Positions 52,595-61,684 are shown, counted from the first letter of the stretch. The stretch is DNA of 64,000 nt from an uncultured Peptoniphilaceae bacterium (GCA_943912255.1 CALTTP010000009.1:1-64000); one strand, 5' to 3'. Notes: a model not told the origin generated them from the letters alone. Numbers and translations are program-made.

Positions 52595-53118
52595 CTAAAT
52601 AATTGTTACATAGGTTCTAAAACCTCGGGAAGAGTAGTAGCTGTCAGCTCCATTATGATAGGTAAAGACCCTATTGAACCTCCTATCACAAAAGATTGCC
52701 CCTCCCAGTTTTCTCACTTCCTGGGGAGTCTCCACCCATGAAGAAATCTTCTCGTCAAAGGTAAATTTTTTTGAATTTCGTAGTACAACTCTTCATCTAA
52801 TAGCTTGGAGCCAATCTTTTGAACTTCTGTCATTACATCAGAAACTGGCTTGTTGGCTTTTCTCTTGTCTAGAGCTTCTCTATCGTAGCACAGAGACTTT
52901 CTACCATCTGGAATTTTATCATAGGAGTCAAATAGGATGAGTCCCCTTTTTACTTGGATAAAAGTAGGCTATCCTCCTGTTTCTTCCATTTTTAAAATGG
53001 TTTTAAGAAGTTTTTCATCTTTAGATATTTTATTCCACAATTCTTCAAAGTCCAAGGATTTGCCTTCTATCTTTCTATCCAAAAACCTTTTGTGTAAATT
53101 TTCCTTTAAAGCTTCCAT
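52595..53118 (-). pseudogene. DUF4256 family gene, broken by a stop and a frameshift
   Basis: Reading the minus strand from ATG at 53118 (after AGAGGAAG) gives MEALKENLHKRFLDRKIEGK and continues to LKTILKMEETGG, then TAG at 52971-52969. The same frame continues with ILFDSYDKIPDGRKSLCYDR and EALDKRKANKP, then loses frame at an A7 run (52766-52772). It resumes as FTFDEKISSWVETPQEVRKL, GGAIFCDRRF and YHNGADSYYSSRGFR, ending at 52597. These match my knowledge of DUF4256 proteins end to end. Two lesions, one a nonsense change, make true decay likely. Function of DUF4256 is unknown. Confidence 0.75.
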
Positions 53119-53126
53119 ATCTTCCT

Positions 53127-54728
53127 CTACTCTATATTTACAATATTGAACTGTTTACCTAGGTCTTCCCCTTTTATCTTTAGGGTTTCTCCAGCTTTCA
53201 TAAATGGAAGTCTATTACTTGCGGATATGGGAGCGATGTATATTACATCCGAACCTTTTTCCCTAATAAAGTAATTGGTGTTTCCTTCCACAGTAACTGG
53301 TCTTATCTGTTCAAGGGTAATTGTCTTTTCCACTAGGTCCTGTGGGTCTGTCTCTTGGGACATACCAGAGGTGTCATAGGCATTTAAAGCTTGATTTACC
53401 GTACTTCCTATGGCTACAGTTTGATAGTTTTGAGCATCTATAAAAGCAAAGGTCTTAATCAGTCCAGCGTTGTCCTTTAATGATAGGAAATAAGTTGGCC
53501 TATTGTATAAATTTATTAGAATTGGGAAAGTTGCCTTGTATCCCTTTTCTTGAACAGCCCCTTGTGCCGATTCCATGGCAGATTTTTCATCTGCAGAGGA
53601 AACTGGGTAGAACTTAGCTTCTTTAGTCCTTAGATTTATCAATGCAAATCCAATATTGGATTCATCTTGTAGTACAGAGGTAATACCTGTGTACATATAT
53701 ATATCATTATCTATTGAAAGGTAATTGTACCCATCAGTAGGTTGGGTTACACCTTTTTGCCCTATAAATTGGTTTATAAAGCCTCTTTTAAGTTTACCAT
53801 TCCAATTTAATTGCTTCATTATGATATTGGCTGAATAGACCCTATCCACCCAGTCTGGGACTTCTCCAACTTTATATCTATTGGTTTCTCCAGTTATGGC
53901 GTCCACTACTATTACCGAATTACTATCAAATCCTCCTATAAGTCCTACAGTAGGCTTTATAGTGGAAGCCACCCAGTAGGGTTTGTTGTTATCGTCTACT
54001 TCAAAATTTATTTCGTCGATTATGGCTGTAGGATATTTAAATCTAATATGCCTATAAATATTTCTGGAGAACTTATCTGAAAAGGAATATTTAATTGGTT
54101 TTTCCAGCTTTACCATGGAAACTTCCTGATCTGTCATATCTACAGAAATAAAATAAGGTATTCCTTGGGACTTATTTTGAAACCATTTGATTAAGTCAGA
54201 ATATACCAACGGGGTATTTCTAATGGGCTTTCCGTTTACTGTGATTTGACTATAGGAGTCATCAATATTATATTGAGAAACCAGGTCCCCCATTTCCCCC
54301 ATCTTTCTTGAACCAAGCTTTACAGCCGTTTCCCTGTCTACAACGGGAATTTTATCAAAGTCCACCTGGGACACGTCCTCTTTAAATACTCCTTGATTTA
54401 TTCCAAGTACATTGGAATATGCTTTTGCATGAAATATTGGCAGGGAAATTATATTCATACATATAAAAATGCCCCAAGCCAGTACTAAGATGCCTATTAA
54501 AATCTTTCCAGTATTTAGAAAGTTTTTAAAACTTCTCGTGTAAAGGGCCACCACCATAATGGATGTAAAGGCTAAAATTATTGTTAATGCAATATAAAAA
54601 TCAAAAGCGTAGAGATTTATTGGCGGTAATATAAAGTAAAAGTATAAAAGCCCAAAAATTAGACCTAGAACTATTGCGATGATGAGTCTATTTGTATCTC
54701 CTGTCTTTTTAGTTTTCTTATTTTCCAT
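53127..54728 (-). CDS. Large uncharacterised membrane protein with an extracytoplasmic domain
   Basis: A 533-residue protein I do not recognise with confidence. Three or four hydrophobic helices occupy about residues 14-115; the remaining ~410 residues are a soluble, beta-rich domain presumed outside the cell. It contains repeated elements reminiscent of PepSY folds (for example VVDAITGETNRYKVGEVPDW and a following VDRVYSANIIMKQLNWNGKL). No catalytic motif is visible. The DUF4256 pseudogene starts 9 bases after its stop, so they formed an operon. Confidence 0.7.
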   Translation of the reverse strand: MENKKTKKTGDTNRLIIAIVLGLIFGLLYFYFILPPINLYAFDFYIALTIILAFTSIMVVALYTRSFKNFLNTGKILIGILVLAWGIFICMNIISLPIFHAKAYSNVLGINQGVFKEDVSQVDFDKIPVVDRETAVKLGSRKMGEMGDLVSQYNIDDSYSQITVNGKPIRNTPLVYSDLIKWFQNKSQGIPYFISVDMTDQEVSMVKLEKPIKYSFSDKFSRNIYRHIRFKYPTAIIDEINFEVDDNNKPYWVASTIKPTVGLIGGFDSNSVIVVDAITGETNRYKVGEVPDWVDRVYSANIIMKQLNWNGKLKRGFINQFIGQKGVTQPTDGYNYLSIDNDIYMYTGITSVLQDESNIGFALINLRTKEAKFYPVSSADEKSAMESAQGAVQEKGYKATFPILINLYNRPTYFLSLKDNAGLIKTFAFIDAQNYQTVAIGSTVNQALNAYDTSGMSQETDPQDLVEKTITLEQIRPVTVEGNTNYFIREKGSDVIYIAPISASNRLPFMKAGETLKIKGEDLGKQFNIVNIE

Positions 54729-54818
54729 ATTTCCTCCTTGTTTTAAGAAATTTTTAAGCTAGTTGTATTATTATAATAATTGAGTTAGATGACTTTTTTC
54801 ATAACAACTTCCTTTGGA

Positions 54819-54846
54819 ATAAGACGGGCGACCGTCTTATTTTTTT
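54819..54846 (+). terminator. Strong plus-strand terminator with no plus-strand gene before it
   Basis: ATAAGACGG and CCGTCTTAT form a 9-bp stem with a GCGA loop and T6 follows on the plus strand. On the minus strand no T-run follows. Both flanking genes are on the minus strand, so its client transcript is unclear. Confidence 0.65.
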
Positions 54847-54901
54847 GTGATTTTCTAGATATTAATCCATATAAACCTAATAGTTAGTTAAATCTTTCGC
54901 T

Positions 54902-55105
54902 TTAATCTCGTCTATCTCGAAGGTATCTAAGTAAAGCACTAATCAGTCTATATAAAACCACCACCAAAGCAAAGACAATTATTATATGAGCTGCTACCCT
55001 CTTAAAAGATCTATTAAATAGTCCATAGACTTCAAAAACGATATAACATACGATAAGAATTATTATACATATTTTGATAAACCTTAAAATCTTATTGTCA
55101 ACCAC
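54902..55105 (-). CDS. Small two-helix membrane protein
   Basis: A 67-residue protein starting at GTG, 6 bases after AGGAGG. Hydrophobic helices at about 8-27 and 38-60, with a very basic tail (RYLRDRRD). Not recognised. It is transcribed away from the LysR gene and shares its promoter region, so that regulator could control it. Confidence 0.55.
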   Translation of the reverse strand: MVDNKILRFIKICIIILIVCYIVFEVYGLFNRSFKRVAAHIIIVFALVVVLYRLISALLRYLRDRRD

Positions 55106-55175
55106 TTAATCCTCCTATATTCCCCTATAATATACCCCAAAATATGGTATGCTAATTAAGAAGGAGAATCATAAA

Positions 55176-56102
55176 ATGACATTACAACAACTACGCTATA
55201 TTATCATTGTAGCAGAAAAAGGTTCAATTAATGAAGCCGCAAAGTATCTTTATATCTCTCAGCCCAGTCTTTCCAATTCTATTAAGGAGCTAGAGGAAGA
55301 GTTAAATTTCCCAATTTTTATAAGGACCAACCGTGGAGTTACCCTATCCCACAAGGGTATGGAGTTCTTAGGCTATGCTAGACAGGTTATAACCCAGGCG
55401 GATTTACTAGAGGACAAGTACATAAACGGTGCAAAACAGAGTAAGTCCTTCTGTGCTTCCTCCCAGCACTATCCCTTTGTATCCCATGCCTTTGTAGAAC
55501 TGGTAAAAGAATACGAAGATGAACACTATCACTTCACATTAAACGAAACCACTACCTATGAAGTAATAGAAAATGTAAAGACCCTATATTCAGAAATTGG
55601 AATACTCTATCTATCTGAATATAACGAGTCAGTGATTAAAAAGATACTTTCAGAAAATAACCTAGTCTTTGAAGAACTAGTTAGGGCAAAACCCCATGTG
55701 TTTATATATAAGGACCACCCCCTAGCAGATAGAAAAATAGTAGATTTAAAAGACTTGGAAGACTTTCCAAAAATTTCCTTTAACCAGGGGATGTACAACA
55801 CCTTCTACTTTAGTGAAGAGGTCTTTAGCAATCTTCCAGTGAACAAGTCCATCAACGTATCCGATAGAGCCGCTGTGGTTAACTTTATGATGGGATTAAA
55901 CGCCTACACTTTCTCCTCAGGAATTTTCCCTGAATACCTTCACAACAAGGACATCTTATCCATCCCTGTATCGGCAAAAGAAGAGATAATCATTGGAACA
56001 ATATTTCACGAAGACGTTACTCTGTCGGAAATTGGAGTAAAATTCTACGAAATACTAAAAGAATATGCCAAAAGACATAAAGAATCAGAAAATTCGCTGT
56101 AA
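55176..56102 (+). CDS. LysR-family transcriptional regulator
   Basis: A 308-residue LysR protein: winged-helix DNA-binding domain (MTLQQLRYIIIVAEKGSINE to FIRTNRGVTLSHKG, residues 1-60), then a periplasmic-binding-protein-like effector domain. Start chosen at the ATG after AAGGAG; nine further codons upstream are not used. It is divergent from the small membrane protein gene. Effector unknown. Confidence 0.92.
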   Translation: MTLQQLRYIIIVAEKGSINEAAKYLYISQPSLSNSIKELEEELNFPIFIRTNRGVTLSHKGMEFLGYARQVITQADLLEDKYINGAKQSKSFCASSQHYPFVSHAFVELVKEYEDEHYHFTLNETTTYEVIENVKTLYSEIGILYLSEYNESVIKKILSENNLVFEELVRAKPHVFIYKDHPLADRKIVDLKDLEDFPKISFNQGMYNTFYFSEEVFSNLPVNKSINVSDRAAVVNFMMGLNAYTFSSGIFPEYLHNKDILSIPVSAKEEIIIGTIFHEDVTLSEIGVKFYEILKEYAKRHKESENSL

Positions 56103-56108
56103 ATAGTA

Positions 56109-56140
56109 CAAGCACTCCTAGGAGTGCTTGATTAGTTTTT
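56109..56140 (+). terminator. Terminator of the LysR gene
   Basis: A perfect palindrome with arms CAAGCACTCCT and AGGAGTGCTTG, followed by ATTAGTTTTT. Its right side overlaps the end of the convergent ABC exporter gene. The arms resemble the hairpin at 38464-38493. Confidence 0.7.
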
Positions 56141-57766
56141 ATATTCATTTATCTCTGACCATTTCCCTTGCTCTGAAAATTGTCCATCCTTTAAAACAAA
56201 GATCTTTTCATATTGGGATAATATTTCCGGATCTATTCTGTGAGTTATAACTATTACTGTTTTATCCAATTTTAATAAAAGCTGTTCTATGGTCTTTGCA
56301 GTAGTCTTATCCAAAGATGAAGTTGCTTCATCCATAATTATAATATCTGAGTTTTTTATCAAGCATCTTGCGATGGATATTCTCTGCTTTTCCCCTCCAG
56401 AAAGGTCAGTTCCATATTCACCTATTATAGTGTCCACTCCTTCTGGAAGTTTGCTTATTAACTTGTCCAAACCTGACTCCTTAACAGCTTTTTCAAGTTC
56501 AGCCTCAGAGTATTTTGCATAAAGAGTAATATTGTTCCTAATACTGTCATTAAATATAAAAACATTTTGAGTTACCGGTGAAACCCCTTTATAAAATGAA
56601 TTCTTTTGAATATTTTTCAGCTCAATCCCATCAAATAAGATTTCTCCATCATAACCTGAAAGACTTCTTAATAAGATTTTTGCTAAAGTAGATTTCCCTG
56701 AACCAGATTCTCCAATAATAGCATATTTTTTCCCTTTTTCTATATTCAAGTTAAGACTATCAAGAATCATTTTATTTCCATACGCAAAACTTAAATCTAT
56801 TATATTAATTTCCCTATTAAATTCAAATTCTTTGTATCCTTGAAGTTTATTATTGTTGTCTATATATTCATTAAGCTTCTTAAACTCTTCGCTAAACCCC
56901 CTTATCATTATCATTAGTTTAGTTATATACGTAGTAGCATTTCCTATAGAATTATATAACATAGTAGTAGCTAAAATCTCTCCTGCTGTAATTGTGCCTT
57001 TTTTTGCCATATACCCTGCAAATAGAAAAATTATTATATAGACAATTAAAGTTAGTAGCACTCCAAAACCTTCGTGAATCACTTGGAAAGTATTCGCCTT
57101 TTTTAACTCCATTTCATTGGCTTTGATTTCCTTTTGCCCAATTTTTTTCATTTTATTTTCAATATTAAAAGCTTTGATTACTTCAAAACCATTGGTTATA
57201 TCCCTAAGACGGGAAATAAAGTACTCTGCCTGTTTTAAAGCCTTACCTCTTAACTTTTGAGTTTTCTTATCTAAAACCCTTGGTAATACTAAGGGAATCC
57301 AACTGATAAGGAGTATAAGAAAAAACAACTTCCATTGAATCCTAATTACGGCAATTGAAGCTCCTATGAATAGCAGAATTTTTTGAATAAGTTGAATACT
57401 TGGCTTTAAATACATTTGCTCTAAATTCCTACATATATTAGTCAAGGTATTTATAATTTCTGAACCCGCTTTTTCCCCACGAGAATCAATATATGTGTTT
57501 AATATTCTTCCCTTGTATTCAGTCATAATATTTCTAACTAATCTTTCATCTTGAGCTTCCTTTAATGTAAAAAACAATACCCTTATTGCCATAGCGCTTA
57601 AAGAAATAGCAATAACATTTTCTAAAGTCATCGTATTTTCTCCAGTAGCATAATTTAAAATATACATCCCCACAAATGCCCAAAGGATATCCGTTGCTAT
57701 TTCAACAATTGAAAGAACTATATCTAGCATAAACGCAGGAATGTGATTTTTTAGTAGATTATTCAT
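56132..57766 (-). CDS. ABC exporter (fused membrane and ATPase domains) of the RiPP locus
   Basis: A 544-residue half-transporter: six-helix exporter domain (about 1-310) and ATPase (about 320-544) with Walker A IGESGSGKSTLAK, signature LSGGEKQRISIARCL, Walker B IIIMDEATSSLD and H-loop VIVITHR. There is no N-terminal C39 peptidase domain, so leader removal, if any, needs another protease. Start at MNNLLKNHIPAF, about 6 bases after GGAGG. It follows the radical SAM gene by about 40 bases and most likely exports the modified peptide as a homodimer. Confidence 0.88.
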   Translation of the reverse strand: MNNLLKNHIPAFMLDIVLSIVEIATDILWAFVGMYILNYATGENTMTLENVIAISLSAMAIRVLFFTLKEAQDERLVRNIMTEYKGRILNTYIDSRGEKAGSEIINTLTNICRNLEQMYLKPSIQLIQKILLFIGASIAVIRIQWKLFFLILLISWIPLVLPRVLDKKTQKLRGKALKQAEYFISRLRDITNGFEVIKAFNIENKMKKIGQKEIKANEMELKKANTFQVIHEGFGVLLTLIVYIIIFLFAGYMAKKGTITAGEILATTMLYNSIGNATTYITKLMIMIRGFSEEFKKLNEYIDNNNKLQGYKEFEFNREINIIDLSFAYGNKMILDSLNLNIEKGKKYAIIGESGSGKSTLAKILLRSLSGYDGEILFDGIELKNIQKNSFYKGVSPVTQNVFIFNDSIRNNITLYAKYSEAELEKAVKESGLDKLISKLPEGVDTIIGEYGTDLSGGEKQRISIARCLIKNSDIIIMDEATSSLDKTTAKTIEQLLLKLDKTVIVITHRIDPEILSQYEKIFVLKDGQFSEQGKWSEINEYKN

Positions 57767-57807
57767 AGGGAACCTCCAATTTATCATTTTAATAAATAAC
57801 AAATCAA

Positions 57808-59049
57808 TTATTCTGGAAACTTTGAAATCATTTCATAATAATTGTTAAATAAGTCTTCGTTTTTTCCATCTAGAGTATATTCTATCAGTCTTCTAATGGT
57901 ATATTCAAATAATTCTTGATTTAAACATTCACAACTATTGAATCCATATTTTTCATTTATAAAGTCTTGTTGCATTGAGGCAGTGCATATCATGCATAAA
58001 TTTCTACACCAACAATTTTGGCATAGTTCATAATCATCTTTATTGTTAATTTGTTTTATTTCAGTCTGCATTTTATCGTAATTAACACTGTATTTTGAAT
58101 TTCCCCAAAATCTATTGCACTTATATTCATCTCCATTATAGTCATATGATAATTGAACATTCGAAGTAAGTTCATCACAAAATCCATCATTTTTTAATTC
58201 AAATATTAATGACCTAAAAACTCTATCAACTGTTGGATTTATATACTTACCACTTTTATTACCTAGTATATTATCAAAACTTAGTTCAATTTCTTCTTTC
58301 CTATTCTTAATTCCGTAGTTATGTATAGTTAAATCCGAACTTTCAGTTGCATGAACTCTATTTATCTGATATATTTCATGAATATTTGAAAGTAGCTCTT
58401 CACATTTTGCTATAGATAAACCTTCTTCATATTGTTTATTAGTATATGTTGAAATTAGCTTAAACTTATTTCTATAACCTTCATTTTTAAGTAGATCAAC
58501 AGCTTCTATAACTTTTTCAAAAGTATCTGATCCTCTAAGTTGATTATGAATTCTTTCTGGAACATCTAAACTCAATGAGAAAAACATATTATATTCCTTT
58601 ACACTGTCTAAAAAGCTTTTATCTAATAGTAAACCATTCGAGACAATTAAAAATTCATTAATTTTAAAAGCTTTGTTGAATTTTTCTAATGCATATAATA
58701 CACATTCTTTATTTAAAAGCGGCTCTCCTCCAAAAAATTTTAATTGCACAATCTCCTTTATATTTTTTTCTTGTAGTCTAATTATTATTCTATCCACCGT
58801 ATCATTACTCATAATAATGTTTTTTCTATTGTAATTACCACCATTAGCATAACAATATTTGCAATTAAGATTACATATGTTGGATATATTTAGTATTACT
58901 TTTGCTAAAATATGATTTGGCAATTCAAAACTCCGTATTGAAGAAGATTCCGAATCTTTAATGCTATCTAATTCATCATTCAATTCATAAAACTCATAAT
59001 TATTACTATCAAAAACAATTTTTTTATTGTCAATCTCAAAGATTTTCAT
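57808..59049 (-). CDS. Radical SAM/SPASM peptide maturase
   Basis: A 413-residue enzyme. Residues 1-50 resemble a small precursor-binding region. The radical SAM motif is NICNLNCKYCYANGG with Cys59, Cys63 and Cys66, followed by LKFFGGEPLLN. The SPASM part contains YKCNRFWG, CQNCWCRNLCMICTASM and CEC, enough cysteines for auxiliary clusters. Such enzymes form carbon-carbon or carbon-sulfur links in ribosomal peptides. A 26-codon peptide gene with two cysteines sits 57 bases upstream and is the likely substrate. It is not closely similar to the SCIFF maturase at 20126, sharing only the general fold motifs. Confidence 0.9.
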   Translation of the reverse strand: MKIFEIDNKKIVFDSNNYEFYELNDELDSIKDSESSSIRSFELPNHILAKVILNISNICNLNCKYCYANGGNYNRKNIIMSNDTVDRIIIRLQEKNIKEIVQLKFFGGEPLLNKECVLYALEKFNKAFKINEFLIVSNGLLLDKSFLDSVKEYNMFFSLSLDVPERIHNQLRGSDTFEKVIEAVDLLKNEGYRNKFKLISTYTNKQYEEGLSIAKCEELLSNIHEIYQINRVHATESSDLTIHNYGIKNRKEEIELSFDNILGNKSGKYINPTVDRVFRSLIFELKNDGFCDELTSNVQLSYDYNGDEYKCNRFWGNSKYSVNYDKMQTEIKQINNKDDYELCQNCWCRNLCMICTASMQQDFINEKYGFNSCECLNQELFEYTIRRLIEYTLDGKNEDLFNNYYEMISKFPE

Positions 59050-59075
59050 TTAATCCTCCAAAAAATTATTTAATC

Positions 59076-59095
59076 TCTAGAGAGCTATCTCTAGA
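59076..59095 (-). promoter_or_regulatory. Hairpin between precursor peptide and radical SAM genes
   Basis: Perfect 8-bp arms TCTAGAGA and TCTCTAGA around a 4-base loop (20 bases in all), followed on the RNA strand by ATTAAATAATTTTTT. It should act as a partial terminator or mRNA stabiliser, giving excess precursor over enzyme. Confidence 0.65.
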
Positions 59096-59105
59096 AATTA
59101 ATCTA

Positions 59106-59186
59106 TTAGTTACTAAATATACATCCGATTCCACATTGTCCTCTTCTTGAATTGGTCTTTAACGTTACTACATTTAATTTTTTCAT
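59106..59186 (-). CDS. Short Cys-containing precursor peptide of the radical SAM RiPP locus
   Basis: A 26-codon gene, found by reading the gap upstream of the radical SAM gene. It has a good ribosome binding site (GAGAGGTG, 5-7 bases before ATG). The peptide starts MKKLNVVTLKTN and ends with a basic Gly/Cys-rich core, SRRGQCGIGCIFSN, with Cys18 and Cys22 in a C-x3-C spacing. Position (first gene after a regulated promoter, before a hairpin, a radical SAM/SPASM enzyme and an exporter) is that of a RiPP precursor. I know no family with this core. Thioether or C-C linkage is inference. Confidence 0.75.
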   Translation of the reverse strand: MKKLNVVTLKTNSRRGQCGIGCIFSN

Positions 59187-59280
59187 TCGTTTCACCTCTC
59201 ATTTTTAAATATATTCTTTAATTATTTATTGATCTATTTAAGTTAAAACTCATTCCTCCCTTCTCTCTTTACTAGATACT

Positions 59281-59324
59281 ATCATCTCTTACAAACGAAA
59301 ACTACCCAAGAGTTTGGGTAGTTT
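59281..59324 (-). promoter_or_regulatory. Palindrome-controlled promoter of the precursor-radical SAM-ABC operon
   Basis: Palindrome AAACTACCCAA-N4-TTGGGTAGTTT (59299-59324). Reading on the minus strand, TTGGGT (59309-59304) is at the -35 position, 17 bp from GATGAT (59286-59281), a poor -10. The weak -10 suggests that an activator is needed. The palindrome may also serve as the terminator of the upstream regulator gene. Confidence 0.7.
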
Positions 59325-59331
59325 AATATTT

Positions 59332-60246
59332 TTATTCATTCTCTTCCGAATCTCTGTATAAACTTTTTAGTTTTTCTAATTCTTCATTGCCACCAAATAC
59401 TTCATAAAATCTTAATGCCGTCTCCAATTCCCCTTGATTATTTATATTCAACTTACGTTTGCAAAGGGATTTTAAAAAGAAAATTCTAGTAAAATAAGCG
59501 GGATACTCAGCTACAAAATCTTGATTCTCCAGGGTTGATAAAAAATCATATCCTCGCTTATAATCTTCTAAAACATACATGTGAATTTCAGCTATTGCAT
59601 AGGTTATTTCCATTTTTAACTTGGTGTCTTTGGCATTATTTAGCATATTTTTTAAAGACTCTAAAATAAGCGAGATTTTTTCAACCCTTAACTCATCCTT
59701 GAAAAGGTATGCTTCTATCTTTAATTTTTCTACTTCTATCTTGGAATTCAATATTTTACACTTCTCAGACTTTTTACAGTTAACATTTTCGGCTTTATCT
59801 AATGATTCTTCTCCCTTTTTAAATTCCTTTTTGAGAACTTTTTGTTTCCCTAAAAAATAATAAAAAATCTTTCTTTCAAAAGAATCCCGCTCAAAATACG
59901 CTTCATTTATGCAAGAATAGAAATCCAATTCGTCTAAGTATTTATCAAATTCTTTATACTTCCCCAAAATATATGAGTTTTCAAGTATGTCTGAATAATC
60001 TTTAAATTTTAATTCTGGAGTTGAAACAAATGTATGTATTAAATCCCTAATATCAGTATCAATCAAAGCATCAAGGTTTATTACGACTTCAGCCGAAGGC
60101 AGTCTAACTCCCGATTCAATATTTTGAATTGTATTAACGGAAACTCCTAATGCTTCCGCAAGTTTAAGCTGACTGTATCCATATTTTCTTCTATGATTTT
60201 TCACTTTAATTGAAATATGTTTTTTTAATTCTTCGTCAATTTTCAA
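59332..60246 (-). CDS. XRE-type regulator with long helical C-terminal domain (Rgg/RRNPP-like)
   Basis: A 304-residue regulator. Residues 9-66 form an XRE helix-turn-helix (YSQLKLAEALGVSVNTIQNI). Residues 75-300 are entirely helical with repeated aromatic/acidic helices resembling tetratricopeptide repeats (YILGKYKEFDKYLDELDFY), the layout of peptide-sensing RRNPP regulators. It starts at TTG, preceded by GGTGAAGAG. A palindrome-bearing promoter lies upstream and the same element controls the RiPP operon downstream, so it is probably the regulon controller. A close paralogue at 61846-62763 is interrupted. Confidence 0.8.
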   Translation of the reverse strand: MKIDEELKKHISIKVKNHRRKYGYSQLKLAEALGVSVNTIQNIESGVRLPSAEVVINLDALIDTDIRDLIHTFVSTPELKFKDYSDILENSYILGKYKEFDKYLDELDFYSCINEAYFERDSFERKIFYYFLGKQKVLKKEFKKGEESLDKAENVNCKKSEKCKILNSKIEVEKLKIEAYLFKDELRVEKISLILESLKNMLNNAKDTKLKMEITYAIAEIHMYVLEDYKRGYDFLSTLENQDFVAEYPAYFTRIFFLKSLCKRKLNINNQGELETALRFYEVFGGNEELEKLKSLYRDSEENE

Positions 60247-60391
60247 CTCTTCACCACATTTCTATGAGAAATTTTCCACTATCACCATCGTATTTATTAG
60301 TTAAACTAACCTGCATTAGTTAAAAACCCATACTAACGTCATCTACTTTACATTGATACATCAAATATAATGAAATCCTTTATGAAATTGT

Positions 60392-60436
60392 ACTATAATG
60401 GTCAAAAATATACTACCCAAAGGTTTGGGTAGTATA
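60392..60436 (-). promoter_or_regulatory. Palindrome-controlled promoter of the intact regulator gene
   Basis: The best copy: TATACTACCCAA-N4-TTGGGTAGTATA (60409-60436), 12-bp perfect arms. On the minus strand TTGGGT (60420-60415) is 17 bp from TATAGT (60397-60392). An extra TTGGGTA half-site lies at 60440-60446. The leader to the TTG start is about 140 bases. Confidence 0.75.
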
Positions 60437-60460
60437 GGATTGGGTACTTTATTCATATCC

Positions 60461-61664
60461 CTACGCTTCTTCCAAGTTTTTTGTATCCTTTAATCTATAT
60501 GCAATATATAAGGCTATTATTGTAACACATGTTCCAGTAACCGTTGTGATTAGACTAAGGTGATATTTACTTCCTACAAAACCTGCAACGAGTATTCCCA
60601 GTGGAACAAATATATTTGCTACTAGCATTATTGTAGACATGGAACGTCCTAAGGTCTCCAATGGTATAATCTGTTGTACATAGGTATTTAAATTTACCCA
60701 ACCACACCAGAGGCAAAACCTAGTAGTATGAGTATTAAAAGGTTGTAGGTATAGTTATTGAATTTAGAGAATAAAAACAAAAATATACCTTGTAGGATAA
60801 ACCCATTTATTATTACAAGCTTTTTATTCTTGACTTCTACATTGCTTAAGATAACGGAGGCGATTAGGGAACCGATTGCAATGGAGGAAGTCATAAGCCC
60901 AAATAGTACTCCTTGTGAAATGTTTTGTTCCAATACATATTTTGATATATACACTGAAACTTGCGCAATAAAGAAGTTTATTAGCCCTCCACCAAAGATA
61001 CAAAAAGTCATAAGATTTTTATTGCTTTGTACAACCTCAAAGCCAGAGGAATACTCCTGAAACTTTTCTTTTAGAGTCTGTCTTTCTTCTTCAACGTCCT
61101 CTTCCTTAACAAAAGTATAACTGATAGTAAATATTATAAGTGAAGCTAAAATAAAACTTACTCCATTGATTAAAAATAGTCCTCTAGCACCAAATATACC
61201 ATACAATAAGCCAGCAAGTCCTGGACCTGCAATTCCCATTGCATAATTGGTACCATTTATCATGGAATTTGCTTTCATCAAGTTATCCTCTTCGACTATT
61301 TCAGGAATAAATGACATATCGGCAGTCATTGTGAAGATATCCAAAGAACTCATACAAAAGGTTATTGCCATTATGTATACTACTGGTAAATTCATAACCA
61401 CCGTTGCAACTAATCCAAAGCAAAAGGCGGCGTTTAGAAGATTAGCCAATACTATGATGCTCTTCTTTGATTTTTATCAGCTAACACACCGGCATAGGGT
61501 CCAAAAATAATCTTTGGTAGATAATTTAAAAATAATGACAGCGAAGCCAATCCAACGTTTTCAGTCCGAGTTAGAATGTACCACATTACAGCAAAATCTT
61601 GAATAATGTCACCAGCCGATGAAATTACATTGGCGATAAATAATTTATAAAACTTTTTCCCCAT
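60461..61664 (-). pseudogene. MFS transporter gene broken by two frameshifts
   Basis: Three frames make one ~400-residue major facilitator. The first (61664-61452) starts MGKKFYKLFIANVISSAGDI and reaches FGPYAGVLADK; the second (to 60694) carries most helices; the third (to 60461) carries the last two or three. One missing A in the A5 run (61471-61475) restores ADKKSKKSIIVLANLL; one missing G near 60697-60699 restores SGVVGVNLNTYVQQII. Both are homopolymer changes, so sequencing error is possible. It resembles drug/siderophore exporters and is preceded by a copy of the regulon palindrome. Confidence 0.85.
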
Positions 61665-61684
61665 CTTAATTCTCCTTTTAAAAT

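Noticed and set aside
52674..53149. Two plus-strand open frames of 70-88 codons
   Set aside because: They are the reverse of the DUF4256 pseudogene, have no ribosome binding site and have a composition typical of antisense frames.
54770..54805. Short minus-strand leader frame (MKKVI) upstream of the 533-residue protein gene
   Set aside because: It has a fair ribosome binding site but only five codons and no paired attenuator facing the right way.
59106..59199. Alternative start (ATGAGAGGTGAAACG) for the small peptide in another frame
   Set aside because: That ATG overlaps the Shine-Dalgarno and gives a peptide without RiPP-like features; the downstream ATG has correct spacing and frame.
59299..59324. 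Reading the ACTACCC/GGGTAGT palindrome as only a terminator
   Set aside because: It can form a hairpin, but four copies keep a fixed 17-bp distance to a -10 hexamer and two are far from any upstream gene end, so an operator role explains more.
60247..60390. Short frames in the leader of the intact regulator (for example ATGTATCAATGT)
   Set aside because: No properly spaced ribosome binding site; unlike the 20-codon frame before the MFS gene.
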